Part shown: piece after piece, positions 1 to 9,840 of the stretch | Numbering within the stretch: the stretch's first letter is position 1 | Layout: each line of letters opens with the position of its first letter | DNA from: Holothuria scabra | Taxonomy: Eukaryota; Echinodermata; Holothuroidea; Aspidochirotida; Holothuriidae | Length of the DNA: 64,000 nt | Assembly: GCA_037179385.1 (NCBI GenBank) | Contig: CM074194.1 | Span: 682,001-746,000 of the forward strand | Direction: 5' to 3' | The notes under the pieces: model-generated | Told to the model about the DNA's origin: nothing | The model's database searches: none | The model's input: only the letters and a program-made list of their open reading frames with translations | Made by a program: the position numbers and the translations under genes

Positions 1-459
1 AATATGCAAATCATAGGTCAAACAAGAAAGTCCACAGTCAGTGTCATACCACCAGCCATACCCACACTAGCCCTACCCCTGAATAACCCTTACTGCTTAC
101 TGCATGACCAAGGTTCAGATCCAAGGAGGGCTTTTAGGGCCTCAGCCCTCCCTCCTTGGTCAGTTGGTCACATCAACAATAAAACACAAAGGAAATTAGC
201 AGTGCAGCTCCTACACATCCCTTTTTTCTCTAAAGGCAGACCCTCCCCCCCCCCTTTTTGGAATGTCTGGATCTGCACCTGTGACCTACCGAACATATAA
301 GGCAAACTTTTCATTATGTGATCAAAATATTGTTCCACAGCATTAGGCTTCTTATTGGCTTAAGCTTAAAATGACCCCCTCCCCTCCCCTCCTTACAAAT
401 ACAGTAGCTGTAAAAATGTGAGAGAAAAAATACTGGCTAAGCAATGTTTCAAACCCTTA
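1..459. other. No gene seen; C-rich low-complexity DNA
   Basis: Only short chance reading frames occur here. The stretch contains C-rich tracts around 245-257 and 375-390 and no recognisable protein, RNA or repeat family. Confidence 0.5.
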
Positions 460-528
460 TACCCCATCCCATCCCCCCAACCCCAGCCTATCCCCCCAAC
501 CCCAGCCCATCCCTCCAACCCCAACCCA
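460..528. repeat. C-rich 19-20-bp minisatellite, about 3 copies
   Basis: A unit of the form CCATCCCCCCAACCCCAGC is repeated about three times with small changes. The minus strand therefore holds a dense series of G-runs of three to six, a composition able to form a G-quadruplex. Confidence 0.75.
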
Positions 529-854
529 ATGAAAGTGTGCAACGATTTTAGTCCAAATCTATATCCGAAGCACTCACTTTAAAATGGAAAGTGCAATTAC
601 CCCCATTTGGTTTACTGCAGTAGACTATCTTATTTCATGCATTAGAGAATCCACTCCTTTGAAGTTTGGACAAACTTATCCTGTTCTTCAAGTTGCCAGT
701 GAAGTCCTTGTTTGTTACACAACTGGCAAAAAGGAACATTGTTGCAGACTACATGGTCCAGTGACAAACTATTGTTGTCTGCAGTTTTCTATTGTTGTAA
801 AATCTGCCAGGTGGTTACACTATCACTATCGACCATGTCATGACGTCTACTTTC

Positions 855-1083
855 AAGGGGCAGAATTCTCTAATGATGTATGGTTTTTAGAATCATGTGA
901 CAATATTTTCCTCCCTCATGAAATTTACCTAAGGACTGCCTGCTTGATCCTATTATGCAATATTAATGTCCTAAAATATCATGAAAGATACTTGGAAGAA
1001 GAGAAATAGGAGGAAATTTATGAGAATTATACCCACTGTTTTGAAATATAGTAAAGTCTGGTGGCACTGCTTTTGCCCTTTAA
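855..1083. mobile_element. MITE-like family 1, copy a (left end decayed)
   Basis: This is the first of four copies of a roughly 240-270-bp non-coding element; the others are at 11813-11957, 25780-26049 and 54849-55085. The right end reads, on the complementary strand, TTAAAGGGCAAAAGCAGTG and matches the terminal inverted repeat of the other copies. Internal shared words include ATCATGTGACA and CCTAAAATAT. The left end is not clear. A 141-codon open frame beginning at 584 runs into this repeat and is judged chance. TTAA at the ends suggests a TTAA-targeting DNA transposon superfamily (piggyBac or Kolobok type); that assignment is inference. Confidence 0.6.
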
Positions 1084-1089
1084 TGCCCA

Positions 1090-1984
1090 GCATTTACATC
1101 ACTAGTACTTGATTCACTGCCAAGCAATCACCCCCAATTTTCTCTCCAGTTCCTGATTTGCTGCAAATCATTTTCATGAGTATATCTTAGTTGACAGATG
1201 ATGAGACTTTTCTTAGCTTCAATGAATAGAAAGTTAAAGCCTTTCTTGTTTCTATGGACCTCAGCAACACTAGATTAGATTCATTGTTTTACCCCTTAAC
1301 ATGTCTATAAATATGCAGCCACGAAACAATGCACTGAACTTAAGGTGGTCTGATTCTACAAGACAGACTGAAAAAAAATGAAAATGTTATGGTGTTGCCA
1401 TTTATTGATTTTTTTTTTTTTTTTTTTTCATTTTTTTGTGATTTCATTTGTTTTCCACAATAGTGTGTTCAGGTAGATACAACACATTTAAGAGCCAGAT
1501 GAAAATATAAACAACATGATGTGAACTATTAAAATTAAAAACCCTGGAAGACCTGTGCAGAGCTTACTCTCTAAAGAAACAAGAAACACCAACATACCAA
1601 AAGTAAAGCACAAATGGGAAGAAATTAAAAATTTTCATCCCACTAGTTTACTTTCATCCCACTATTAGTGCTGCACAATTAGTCCTGCACTGACAAAAAC
1701 CAGTGCCCACCATTTGCACCCCTACCCATCTATTCAAAATTGCACCCATGAACTTTTGTAAAGTAAATGTAATGCTGCAGATTAAAGTTAAATGTTGCAG
1801 TGCATATTGATCACTCAGGAACCACTGCAGAAAGCTGAAGCCATTCCTTCCTGCTGAAATGGTTTTTTTTTTTTCTTTTCAAAGGGACAGTGTGTCCTAA
1901 ATTACTGTACCCAAAACAACAGAGTTCCTCTTCTCTATAAAGGCAATACTTTATACAAAAATTATAAAAATATACTATTATAAA
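1090..1984. other. No gene seen
   Basis: AT-rich DNA with a long T-run at about 1410-1430 and no coding signal. The word TAAGGTGGTCTGAT at about 1341 recurs inverted near 3144-3157. Confidence 0.45.
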
Positions 1985-2430
1985 ATCGATCAATGCGACA
2001 CCTCTTGAGATATTGTGTTTACATGGTTTCACCCTTCTGACCTCTTGTCAACCAAAATAAACTTTGACCCCCACAAGAAACAAGAGGGTTAAGCTTCTAA
2101 AATATGGGCAATGCACATGAGAAATATGACATCCCTCACTCATAGAAGTACTTCCATGCCACACTGTAACCTTTCTTGAGATACACAGTTTTGCCCTTCT
2201 GACCTCTGGTCACCCCGATGACCTTTGACTCTCACCAAATATGACAGGGTTCATCTACTAAGTATGAACAATCTACATGCTAAGTATGAGGTCCTTCAAT
2301 GTCACCAATGTTGATATACCAGGCTTACAAGCAATTTATAATATGAATAATTTACTGTTTGACTGTGGTAACCCAAAATGACCTTTGAATTCCATCAAAA
2401 TCAATAGAATCAGGCAAAATATAGAATGGA
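1985..2430. repeat. Decayed units of the TGACCTTTGACCT repeat family
   Basis: About two to three diverged units related to the tandem arrays at 5.65-6.99 kb and 24.36-25.32 kb. Recognisable landmarks are CTTGAGATATTGTGTTTACA (about 2005), CTTGAGATACACAG (about 2174), and TGACCTTTGA at about 2220 and 2380. The order of landmarks is that of the array units, so these look like old remnants of the same element. Confidence 0.7.
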
Positions 2431-2460
2431 GCAAAAGGTAAGAAGGATAGTTTCATCATA

Positions 2461-2523
2461 TTAGCGCTTTGAGACTTCTTGTGTAAGGCGCTATATAAGA
2501 ACTGTTATATTATTATTATTATA
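2461..2523 (+). mobile_element. 3' tail fragment of a CR1/L2-like LINE (or a SINE sharing that tail)
   Basis: A 60-bp block beginning GCGCTTTGAGACTTCTTGTG and ending in (ATT)n is similar to the complement of 18496-18560. That second sequence is the 3' end of the decayed LINE at 18496-19262. The shared tail with a terminal microsatellite indicates either an extremely 5'-truncated LINE copy or a SINE using the same reverse-transcriptase recognition tail. Confidence 0.6.
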
Positions 2524-3662
2524 TAAACCCATGAAGACCAAATTTCCAATGAAGCCTTTATAAATGAAACATAATTTTGAAAGTAATTAAAGGATTTTGA
2601 ATTACTGGAACAACTCTCTCCTGGCCAAGATTGGTATCAATGGAGGTTAATAGTATGTTAAAGACCCATACAAACTCAAGGCATCAATAAAAAAAAAATA
2701 GGGGTGCAAGTATGTTTCAGTCCCCTTCCCACTAAACTTTTCAAGAATGAAAAAAAAATACAATTAGCCTTGAAAAACATAGCAACTGCACCATACAATT
2801 GCATAAAATAAGAATCTCAGAGTTTATTGTTCAAGAATTCATCCCTGTAGAGGCTGGCTCCCTCCTAAAGATGAAAGTATGAAACATGCATCCTTTCTCT
2901 CAAGCTTAGGAACAGTTTTCAAATATAAATAACTAGAGATCAAGTTTGAAACATTTTTGGAAGATTTACTAACTGTCAAACAGAAAACAATAAATCATCA
3001 GTCAAAACACAAACTTTATTAATGGTAGGGAATTTGCATTCAATAGCCACTCAAGAAACTAGGACAAGTGCTCAGGGAATACAACATAAAAGGATAGCAA
3101 GCCCTTCTTCCAGAAGGTGAATGTAGTAAGCTAGCAGTTGAACATCAGACCACCTTACTGAGGAGGTAGACAGGTGAGAGGTCTGTCACCTTGAAAATTT
3201 ATGTGTGACATGCTCCTTTAAGAATTATAAGAATTATGACAGATTTATTGGCATTGGTGCTTACCACAGCAGGCAGGAGCTCAGGGATCATTCATCCTAC
3301 ATTTTTAAAACCACAATATGAGAGGAAAAGAACTGACTAGAAACAGGAAGTGAAGCAAGACAAGTTGGATCACTTGCCAGATCACTAACAGGTGAGCATT
3401 AACCAGGGCAATGTCATACACATGGGTGGAAAAAAGAGCAATTTTTGGAAGTTTGTTGCATTTGAAATTGTGGTGTTTGGGAGGAAACTTGGCCAATTGA
3501 AAGGGAAATTTAGCTCCTTCAGAACAGGGTATCATGTACACAAGTAGCAGGAAACTTGACATGCTTGCACAGGAAAAATGCATTAGGCTAACTCCTCCGA
3601 TGCTCCAAAAACCCAGATTTTGCGGCCTTTTTCAGGGTATTTCCACTTCATTAATTGTGCAT
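2524..3662. other. No gene seen
   Basis: No coding or RNA signal. Near 3144 the word ATCAGACCACCTTA is the complement of TAAGGTGGTCTGAT at 1341, so the two could mark the ends of an old 1.8-kb inverted-repeat element. A 92-codon minus-strand frame (3305-3583) is unsupported. Confidence 0.4.
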
Positions 3663-4033
3663 TAAAGCGGCTCATTGAGTTGGTTCATGAAATTCAACAA
3701 ATTTTTCCAAACCTATTTAGTCTTCTTCACAAACCAATGACAAATGGTCAAACTTAGACAATTCCCAAACTCATGTATACAAATAAATGTTTTATGAGTG
3801 AGTATATAATGAACGGTTCAAGTCCGTTTTCAAAAATTCGTGACCAGACACTTTTTCAAATTATGTACAAAACCGTGACAAATCATGACACCAGAAAATT
3901 CAAAATTGAACGTTTTCTGTGACTTTTGGACTTGAAACTTGACTTGTTGTGCTAACGTTAAGCATTTTTATGAGGTAGTCACCCTTTGAGACTCCCATTA
4001 AGTTATCGATACCAACTCAATGAGCCTCTTTAA
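3663..4033. mobile_element. MITE-like family 3, complete copy a (371 bp)
   Basis: The element is bounded by TTAA on both sides. The left end reads TTAAAGCGGCTCATTGAGTT and the right end, complemented, reads TTAAAGAGGCTCATTGAGTT, giving terminal inverted repeats of about 22 bp with one difference. Other copies lie at 52248-52616 (complete, opposite orientation), 14395-14816 (decayed) and 16136-16262 (fragment). Shared internal words include GGTCAAACTTAGACAA and CCAGACACTTTTTCAAA. It encodes no protein, so it must have been moved by an element elsewhere. Confidence 0.85.
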
Positions 4034-4764
4034 GATAAAGACTCCCTGGCCCAGTGGACCATGAAATTGCAGATAGGGTGCCAGCAGACTCTTCTCCATA
4101 TTAGTGTGACTACATAATGAAGCTTTGTGCTGTTATCTCAGTGTAGACAGTCAATGAGCAGAGTGGTCAGTGGGAGCTGAGAGCATCATTATTTACCGCA
4201 CTTCACTTAAGCAACCGTGAAGGTGCTGTATGGAGAGCGTCGGGCTTGATTTCATCATGGTTCAAAATGGACATGAAAATGGATTTTGATATTATGAAGT
4301 TCACATCCATTCAATCTTTCTTACATCATTCCTTGACCCAATCTCTAAACAACTTCTTTTTGGAACATCAGCATGCATGCTACAAGGATTAAAAACTTTA
4401 AGGGGAGGAAAATTGGTAAATTTATGATTTTAGAAAAAAGGATGTGACCAGCTCGACTTGAACCAATTGGTTGGATACTGAACTGTAAGTCCATTTAACC
4501 TTACCTAACTTCCAAGATAGATATTTGAAAAATTAACCTTTCATGAGCTATTTTGGGCTGAATTATGCGCAATACACAAGTGCAACTGAAATCATACTTT
4601 CACTAAATTCTATGGCAGGATTGCCAAAAATTGTTTTATATGGCCTTTATGAGAACAACAAAACCGGTAGCCAGTTCAATTCATCAAAAGCAGTACACTT
4701 TGCTGCCCATACCCAAAAAGGTGGTAGCCTACACTATCATAATAAAAGGAATGAAATTTCAAAC
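4034..4764. other. No gene seen
   Basis: Unique-looking AT-rich DNA between two MITE-like elements. The short open frame at 4543-4779 runs into the next element and is not supported. Confidence 0.45.
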
Positions 4765-5335
4765 TTAAAAGGAGGGTAAAAGCAAAACATTTCTTTTAAT
4801 GTGTGAAAGAGGAACGAAATCTATGCATTTTGGTGAGATTTTGATTAAAATCGGACAAGTATTCCTTGAGATATCAGCAAAAGAAGTTGTGACCCAAAGT
4901 GAACATGAGGCAAATGGGAGCTAGGCAGCTCCCTGAATCACTTCCTCACATTGAAAAGGAATTCTTTGTTTCCTTCGTTTTTTCAGGTTGTTGTGTTGAC
5001 CTTGATATTAATGGGGATAGGACCTCCCTGTGGAGAATGTAAAATTTGTAATTTTCCCATGCCTCTCATGCAATCACATTCTAATAACATATGATTGTTG
5101 AGGAGAAAATTTGTTGCTAAGTTTAAAGAAAAACAAAAGACTGCTCATCAATGTGAGGGTGTGACATCATATGTGCTTGCTCCAAGTTCACATTGTGTTG
5201 AAAGTGTGACAACTTCAACCGCTGATATCTTGAGAAGCACAAATCGCATTTCAATGGAAATTTCATTAGATTGCTCAGGATTAAGAACCTCTTTAGTTTA
5301 TCAAAACTTGATTTGTGATTAGACCTTCCTTTTAA
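4765..5335 (+). mobile_element. MITE-like family 4, complete copy a (571 bp)
   Basis: This non-coding element is flanked by TTAA at both ends and is collinear with 60335-60904 (570 bp) and, in reverse, 45154-45728 (575 bp); broken copies are at 28335-29632 and 32372-32580. Landmarks in order are TCCTTGAGATATCAG, ATCACTTCCTCACATTGA, GACCTCCCTGTGG, ATGCAATCACATTCTAAT, GATTGTTGAGGAGAAAAT and ACATCATATGTGCTTGCT. Ends such as TTAAAAGGA resemble the ends of the other TTAA-bounded families. Confidence 0.8.
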
Positions 5336-5532
5336 GGAGAGTGAAAGTTTAAAAGTTCATTTCAAAAAATTGGAAATTCACTCCAAGAAGAATGAAGCTT
5401 CTCTCTTGATGGAGTGTCCTCAGGGACCACTCTTAACCAGAATGCAAAAATGCGTTGCGGTTTCGATGATAGATAAATGTACTGTTTCAAATTTGCCATC
5501 ATACACCTCCATCTTCTCACGCAAATGTTATA

Positions 5533-5655
5533 CTAGCATGTTCAAAAAATAATTTTGTTATATAGAAAAGCAATAGATAGAAAAGCAATAAATAGAAAAG
5601 CAACACATAGATTGGATTTGGATTTTGATTTGGATTGGATTGGATTAGAGGATTA
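5533..5655. repeat. Short tandem repeats at the array edge
   Basis: Three or four copies of an AGAAAAGCAATAGAT-type word are followed by TTGGATTGGATT-type repeats. They adjoin the left edge of the 145-bp array. Confidence 0.7.
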
Positions 5656-6993
5656 GATTGATAGATACCTTGAGATTTCCCTTTAACAAGATTTTCAGAC
5701 TTTGACCCTTGGTGACCCCAGATAACCTTTGACCTCCACCAAAATCTATAGGGACTATCTCCTGGCCATAATGCATCTACATACCACACATTAAATCTAT
5801 TCAAGTTTCCTATCATGAGATATCACGTTAACCAGATTTTCAGACTTTGACCCCCGGTGACCCCAGATGACCTTTGACCTCCACAAAAAACAATAGGGAC
5901 CATCTCCTGACTATAAAGCACCAACATACCAAATATGAAATCTACCAAAGCTTCCTACCTTGAGATATCGTGTTAACAAGATTTTCAGACTTTGACCCCC
6001 GGTAACCACAGATGACCTTTGACCTCCACGTAAAACGATAAGGACCATCTCCTGACTATAAAGCATCAACATACCAAGTATGAAATCTACCCAAGCTTCC
6101 TTCCTTGAGATATCGCGTTATAGAGATTTTCAAACTTTGACCCCGGTGACCCCAGATGACCTTTGACCTCCATGAAAAAAAATAGGGACCATCTCCCGAC
6201 TGTAAAGCATCAACATACCAAATATGAAATCTACCCAAGATTCCTATCTTGAGATATCCTGTTAACGAGATTTTCAGAAGTTAACCCCTGGTGACCCCAG
6301 ATGACCTTTGATCTCCGCAAAAAAAACGAGGACCATCTCCTTACCATAACGCATCAACAAACTAAATATGAAAGCTATCCAAGTTTCTGATCTTGAAATA
6401 TCGTGTTAACCAGATTTTCAGACTTTGACCACCGGTGACCCCAGATGACCTTAGACCTACACAAAAAACAACAGGGACCATCTCCTGACTTTAAAGCATC
6501 AACATACCAAATATGAAATCTACCCAAGTTTCTGATCTTGAGATATCCTGTTAACAAGATTTTCAGACTTTGACGCCCGGTAACCCCAGATGACCTTTGA
6601 CCTCCACCAAAAACAATAGGGACCATTTCCAGACTATAAAGCATCAACATACCAAATATGAAATCTACCCAAGCTTCCTTTCTTGAGATATCGTGTTAAC
6701 GAGATTTTCAGACTTTGACTCCCCGTGACCCCAGATGACCTTTGACCTCTGCGAAAAACAATAGGGACCATCTCCTGACCACAGCGCATCAACATACCAA
6801 ATATGAAATCTATCCAAGTTTCTGATCTTGAGATATCGTGTTAACAAGATTTTCAGTCTTTGACCCCTGGTGACCCCACATGACCTTTGACCTCTGCCCA
6901 AAACGATATGGTTCTTCCTCTCACTACGGCACATCTCTGTACCAAGTTTGAAAACTGTCAGACATTCCTATCTTGAGATATCGTGTTAACGAG
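5656..6993. repeat. 145-bp tandem array, about 9.3 units, nuclear-receptor half-site rich
   Basis: The landmark ATTTTCAGAC (or a close variant) recurs at 5691, 5836, 5981, 6126, 6270, 6414, 6559, 6704 and 6849, a period of 144-145 bp. Each unit continues with TTTGACCC, GTGACCCCA, TGACCTTTGACCT, ACCATCTCC, a CATCAACATACC word and CTTGAGATATCGTGTTAAC. The exact sequence TGACCTTTGACCT is seen at 5868, 6013, 6157, 6591, 6736 and 6881; three other units carry base changes in it. The period is not a multiple of three, and the recurring minus-strand GRFHIWYVDAL peptides are a by-product of the DNA repeat. The last unit breaks after GTGTTAACGAG and passes into a (CA)n tract, as in the second array. 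Confidence 0.95.
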
Positions 6994-7092
6994 CAAAGTG
7001 TCACAAACACACACACCTACACACACCCACATACACACATACATACACACACACGCCATCATGAATGCATAGGTTTCTCTTTCCTTGAAACC
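6994..7092. repeat. (CA)n tract and hairpin ending the first array
   Basis: The junction CAAAGTGTCACA is followed by an imperfect CA/TACA microsatellite to about 7055. A small hairpin then follows, GGTTTC (7072-7077) with GAAACC (7087-7092). The second array ends in the same order: CAAAAGCGTCACA, (CA)n, then a hairpin. Confidence 0.75.
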
Positions 7093-7119
7093 AAAAATGA
7101 GTGGATCCCCAATGGCACT

Positions 7120-7262
7120 TGTTAAAGAGTGAATTTTCACTCTTCCTGGAGTGAATTACACCCTTTTTAAAGAGAGTTTCAAGAAATTCAAGATTCTTGG
7201 AGTGAATGAAAACTCTAATGGACTGAATTCACACTTTTCACTCTATTACACACTGACTTAAT
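7120..7262. repeat. GGAGTGAA-type interspersed repeat, copy a
   Basis: Repeated words GGAGTGAATT and TTCACTCT in both orientations occur across the block. Similar blocks lie at 52020-52233 and 56870-57200. No coding sequence is present. Confidence 0.6.
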
Positions 7263-7329
7263 TCCTTTTTTGGTTTTCAAACTGAATGCATACCAGATAT
7301 CATCACCTTACCCAACTATACCCTTCATG

Positions 7330-7430
7330 TCAGTCAGACCATACCATATATCATGTCACCACTCTAATGCATAACCATCGGGTTATGCACTAGAGTGGTG
7401 ACATGATCTTCCATGGCCTGATGATATCCC
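7330..7430. repeat. Strong hairpin / small foldback
   Basis: Bases 7350-7376 and 7381-7407 are reverse complements with one mismatch, giving a 27-bp stem closed by the 4-base loop ATCG. Weaker pairing continues outward to about 7330 and 7430. The outline resembles a very small foldback transposon or a precursor-like hairpin; which one cannot be told from sequence alone. Confidence 0.85.
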
Positions 7431-9345
7431 CTATATAAATTTTTCCACCAGTCAATGGAGTTTTAATTGGATCATCTCAACCCACTCTGGTGCAGTAAGG
7501 ATCATTTTAACCTTTACATTGATTAAATTACCTACAAAGCCACGACAAAGGAACTTATTTTGGTAAGTTACCTCACCTCTAATGTGCTTTCAATGGATTA
7601 GTTGACATGGAAGAATAAAATAAATAGCTAATGACAAAAAGAAGCTTTCAAGCCTCTTTCACCTTACATCCTGTACCTATCTCAATTTATATTTGCACAC
7701 ACACAGGATCAACTACAACCTTTACAACTCTGAGAGGAAGTAGAACATAAGAACAAGAATAGCATGGTACAACCACAAAACCACAGGTATTTTATAGTAC
7801 AAAAAGGGTATAACAGAATGGAATTTAGGGTACTGAAGCCTTTATACCTATTGGTTAAGGTGCTACCAAGATCATTCCAGGTCAACCCTCCCAAATTTAA
7901 AAAGTACCCAGAGCATATTTGAAATTTTTGTTTCAGATCCTTCCCATTCATATAACCTAAAACAAAAGATAAATTCCCAGACTGGTTAAAAGACATGTAA
8001 TTTGAAAGTATTCTACCATTCAGTGAGTAGCTTGGTGCATGGTGTACAAGACTGGAATATTTTGACAGAGAGCTAGACCATGAGATCCCAAGATTATTTT
8101 CTGAAAGTATGGCGAGGCAGAGAGGCCATTCTGACCATGAAAAACTTTGCTTCCCCATGAAAGTTGCCACAATGTTTTCATTTTTTTGTTCCATAGCTTG
8201 TTCATCACTGTGAGCATTCAGAAAACAACTTGTTGGTTACTGTTTTTCTAATTGACCTCCATGAACTCACACTTATCTGTCGATAAAAAAAATCGGAACC
8301 AATGTGGCAGTGTCTTCATTATCCCCTGAAATACAACTCGATTGAGACAGCATATGGAAGGTAGTCTCTTCTATAATGAAGAGATGTTATTGAGGTTGGA
8401 TGCATGCATATATTTTAAAAAAAAAATCAACCGTGCCCATCAACAGGGTGATCGAGTCACTATGATCTATATTATCAATGTTCCGTGTGAAAGTGTCTTC
8501 AACTGTCCCATCTCAACAATATTCTGCAATCATTTTTCATTAAAATGATCCTTATTTCAAGGAAAACGGTAAGAAAATCATACAATTTCGTGGAATTGGA
8601 AAGTTTGTAAATATTTAATGGACAGTAAACAAGTGTTTTTAAGGAGTTGATGAAATTGGAATCTAAGCTTTCCAAACAATGCTATTGTATTACTCATTTC
8701 ATCAATTAGCAGTTGTAAAACACATGCACTTATCTTTTTAAGTGTTCATGTTTTCTTTCCTCATCTTCCTAATTTACAACTTTTTTCCTCTTTTAATATA
8801 ATGCTTAATTTTGGTAAATGTATGGTGACTGAGGGGGCTGGTATCCACTTATCCAGGCTACAAAGCAATCACGACTGTTCAGTTTGATAATTGTAAATTT
8901 ATTACCCTTGCCTGCTTTAAAAAAAGACAACATTCTGGTGGGAATGAAACTGGAAATTAATACTTTGCACACTTTATTTAGGAAAGCTATCTATGTGATT
9001 AGCCAGATTATCTAATGATAAAGTTGAAAACTCGTCCATATTACATTCAGACTGAAAAGGAGGGAACAAAAAAAGTTTCACCAAAGAAAACTTTGTTCCA
9101 ATCTGCAATAATCCACAAAAATCTCTTTTTCAGCTTAATTTTAATGATGTGGTGCAGAACAGCAGGATATTGAATCAGTGAAATTGTATGTTTGAAACAT
9201 TTTGAAGGTTCAGTGTCCTCAGCTTGAATTTGCTAGCTAGTTAAAAAGGATTTAATGATGCACCAACACAGAAATGTTATATAATGTCAGCCAGATAAAA
9301 AAGGTGGAATTGGCCTACTGTTTTAAAAACAGTCCAAGTTCAAGT
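7431..9345. other. No gene seen
   Basis: A 161-codon minus-strand frame (7709-8194) is the longest frame here. It has no recognisable domain, and its length is possible by chance in DNA of this composition. No repeat family was recognised. Confidence 0.4.
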
Positions 9346-9840
9346 TGGGTTCCAAATTTGCTTGGGATTCATTTACACTGCTTTAACACTTGAGTGTGAT
9401 TTCAAGAAGTGGGGATCAGATCCAGATCAGATCCTCCCCTAGAGATCAAATATTTGATTTCACACTTGATCAATCACAGTGAATCAAGCCAAAATCTGAC
9501 TATCAACAAACAGGCAGTGACACAACGAACAGGAATCATAGTAGGTCGTCAGTGTTAATTATGCTGAAAGAATGATTTGGTACCATACATTCACTACAAT
9601 ATGACATACACCAATCACATGAGAGGATCAAAATACAGGTGACATAATCATAAAGTAACAACAAATACAGCATACACCATACTGTATTACTGTGTCCTTT
9701 CCAATTTTTTGAAATCAACAACCAATGACTTCAAAGTCCTTTGCACTTCACCTTCTTTCAAAGAGAGATCTGATCTCCCATGTGTGGATACATCTTAGGA
9801 TCTGATCCTGAGTGCAACCCTTGAGCTTTGAAACTAAAAA
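9346..9840. repeat. Imperfect inverted repeats with GATCAGATCC words
   Basis: A GCTTG, ATTCA, AGTGTGATTTCAA order at about 9352-9406 reappears inverted at about 9450-9490. GATCAGATCC or its complement occurs at about 9415, 9430, 9768 and 9800. This may be a decayed foldback element; its limits are uncertain. Confidence 0.4.

Noticed and set aside
584..1009. 141-codon plus-strand open frame
   Set aside because: Its second half lies inside a non-coding MITE-like repeat also seen at 25.8 and 54.8 kb without an open frame.
5517..6934. Several minus-strand frames repeating a GRFHIWYVDAL peptide
   Set aside because: They follow from the 145-bp DNA repeat. The frame is lost between units because the period is not a multiple of three, and stops occur in most units.
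7709..8194. 161-codon minus-strand open frame
   Set aside because: No recognisable domain, AT-driven composition, and a length compatible with chance over 64 kb.
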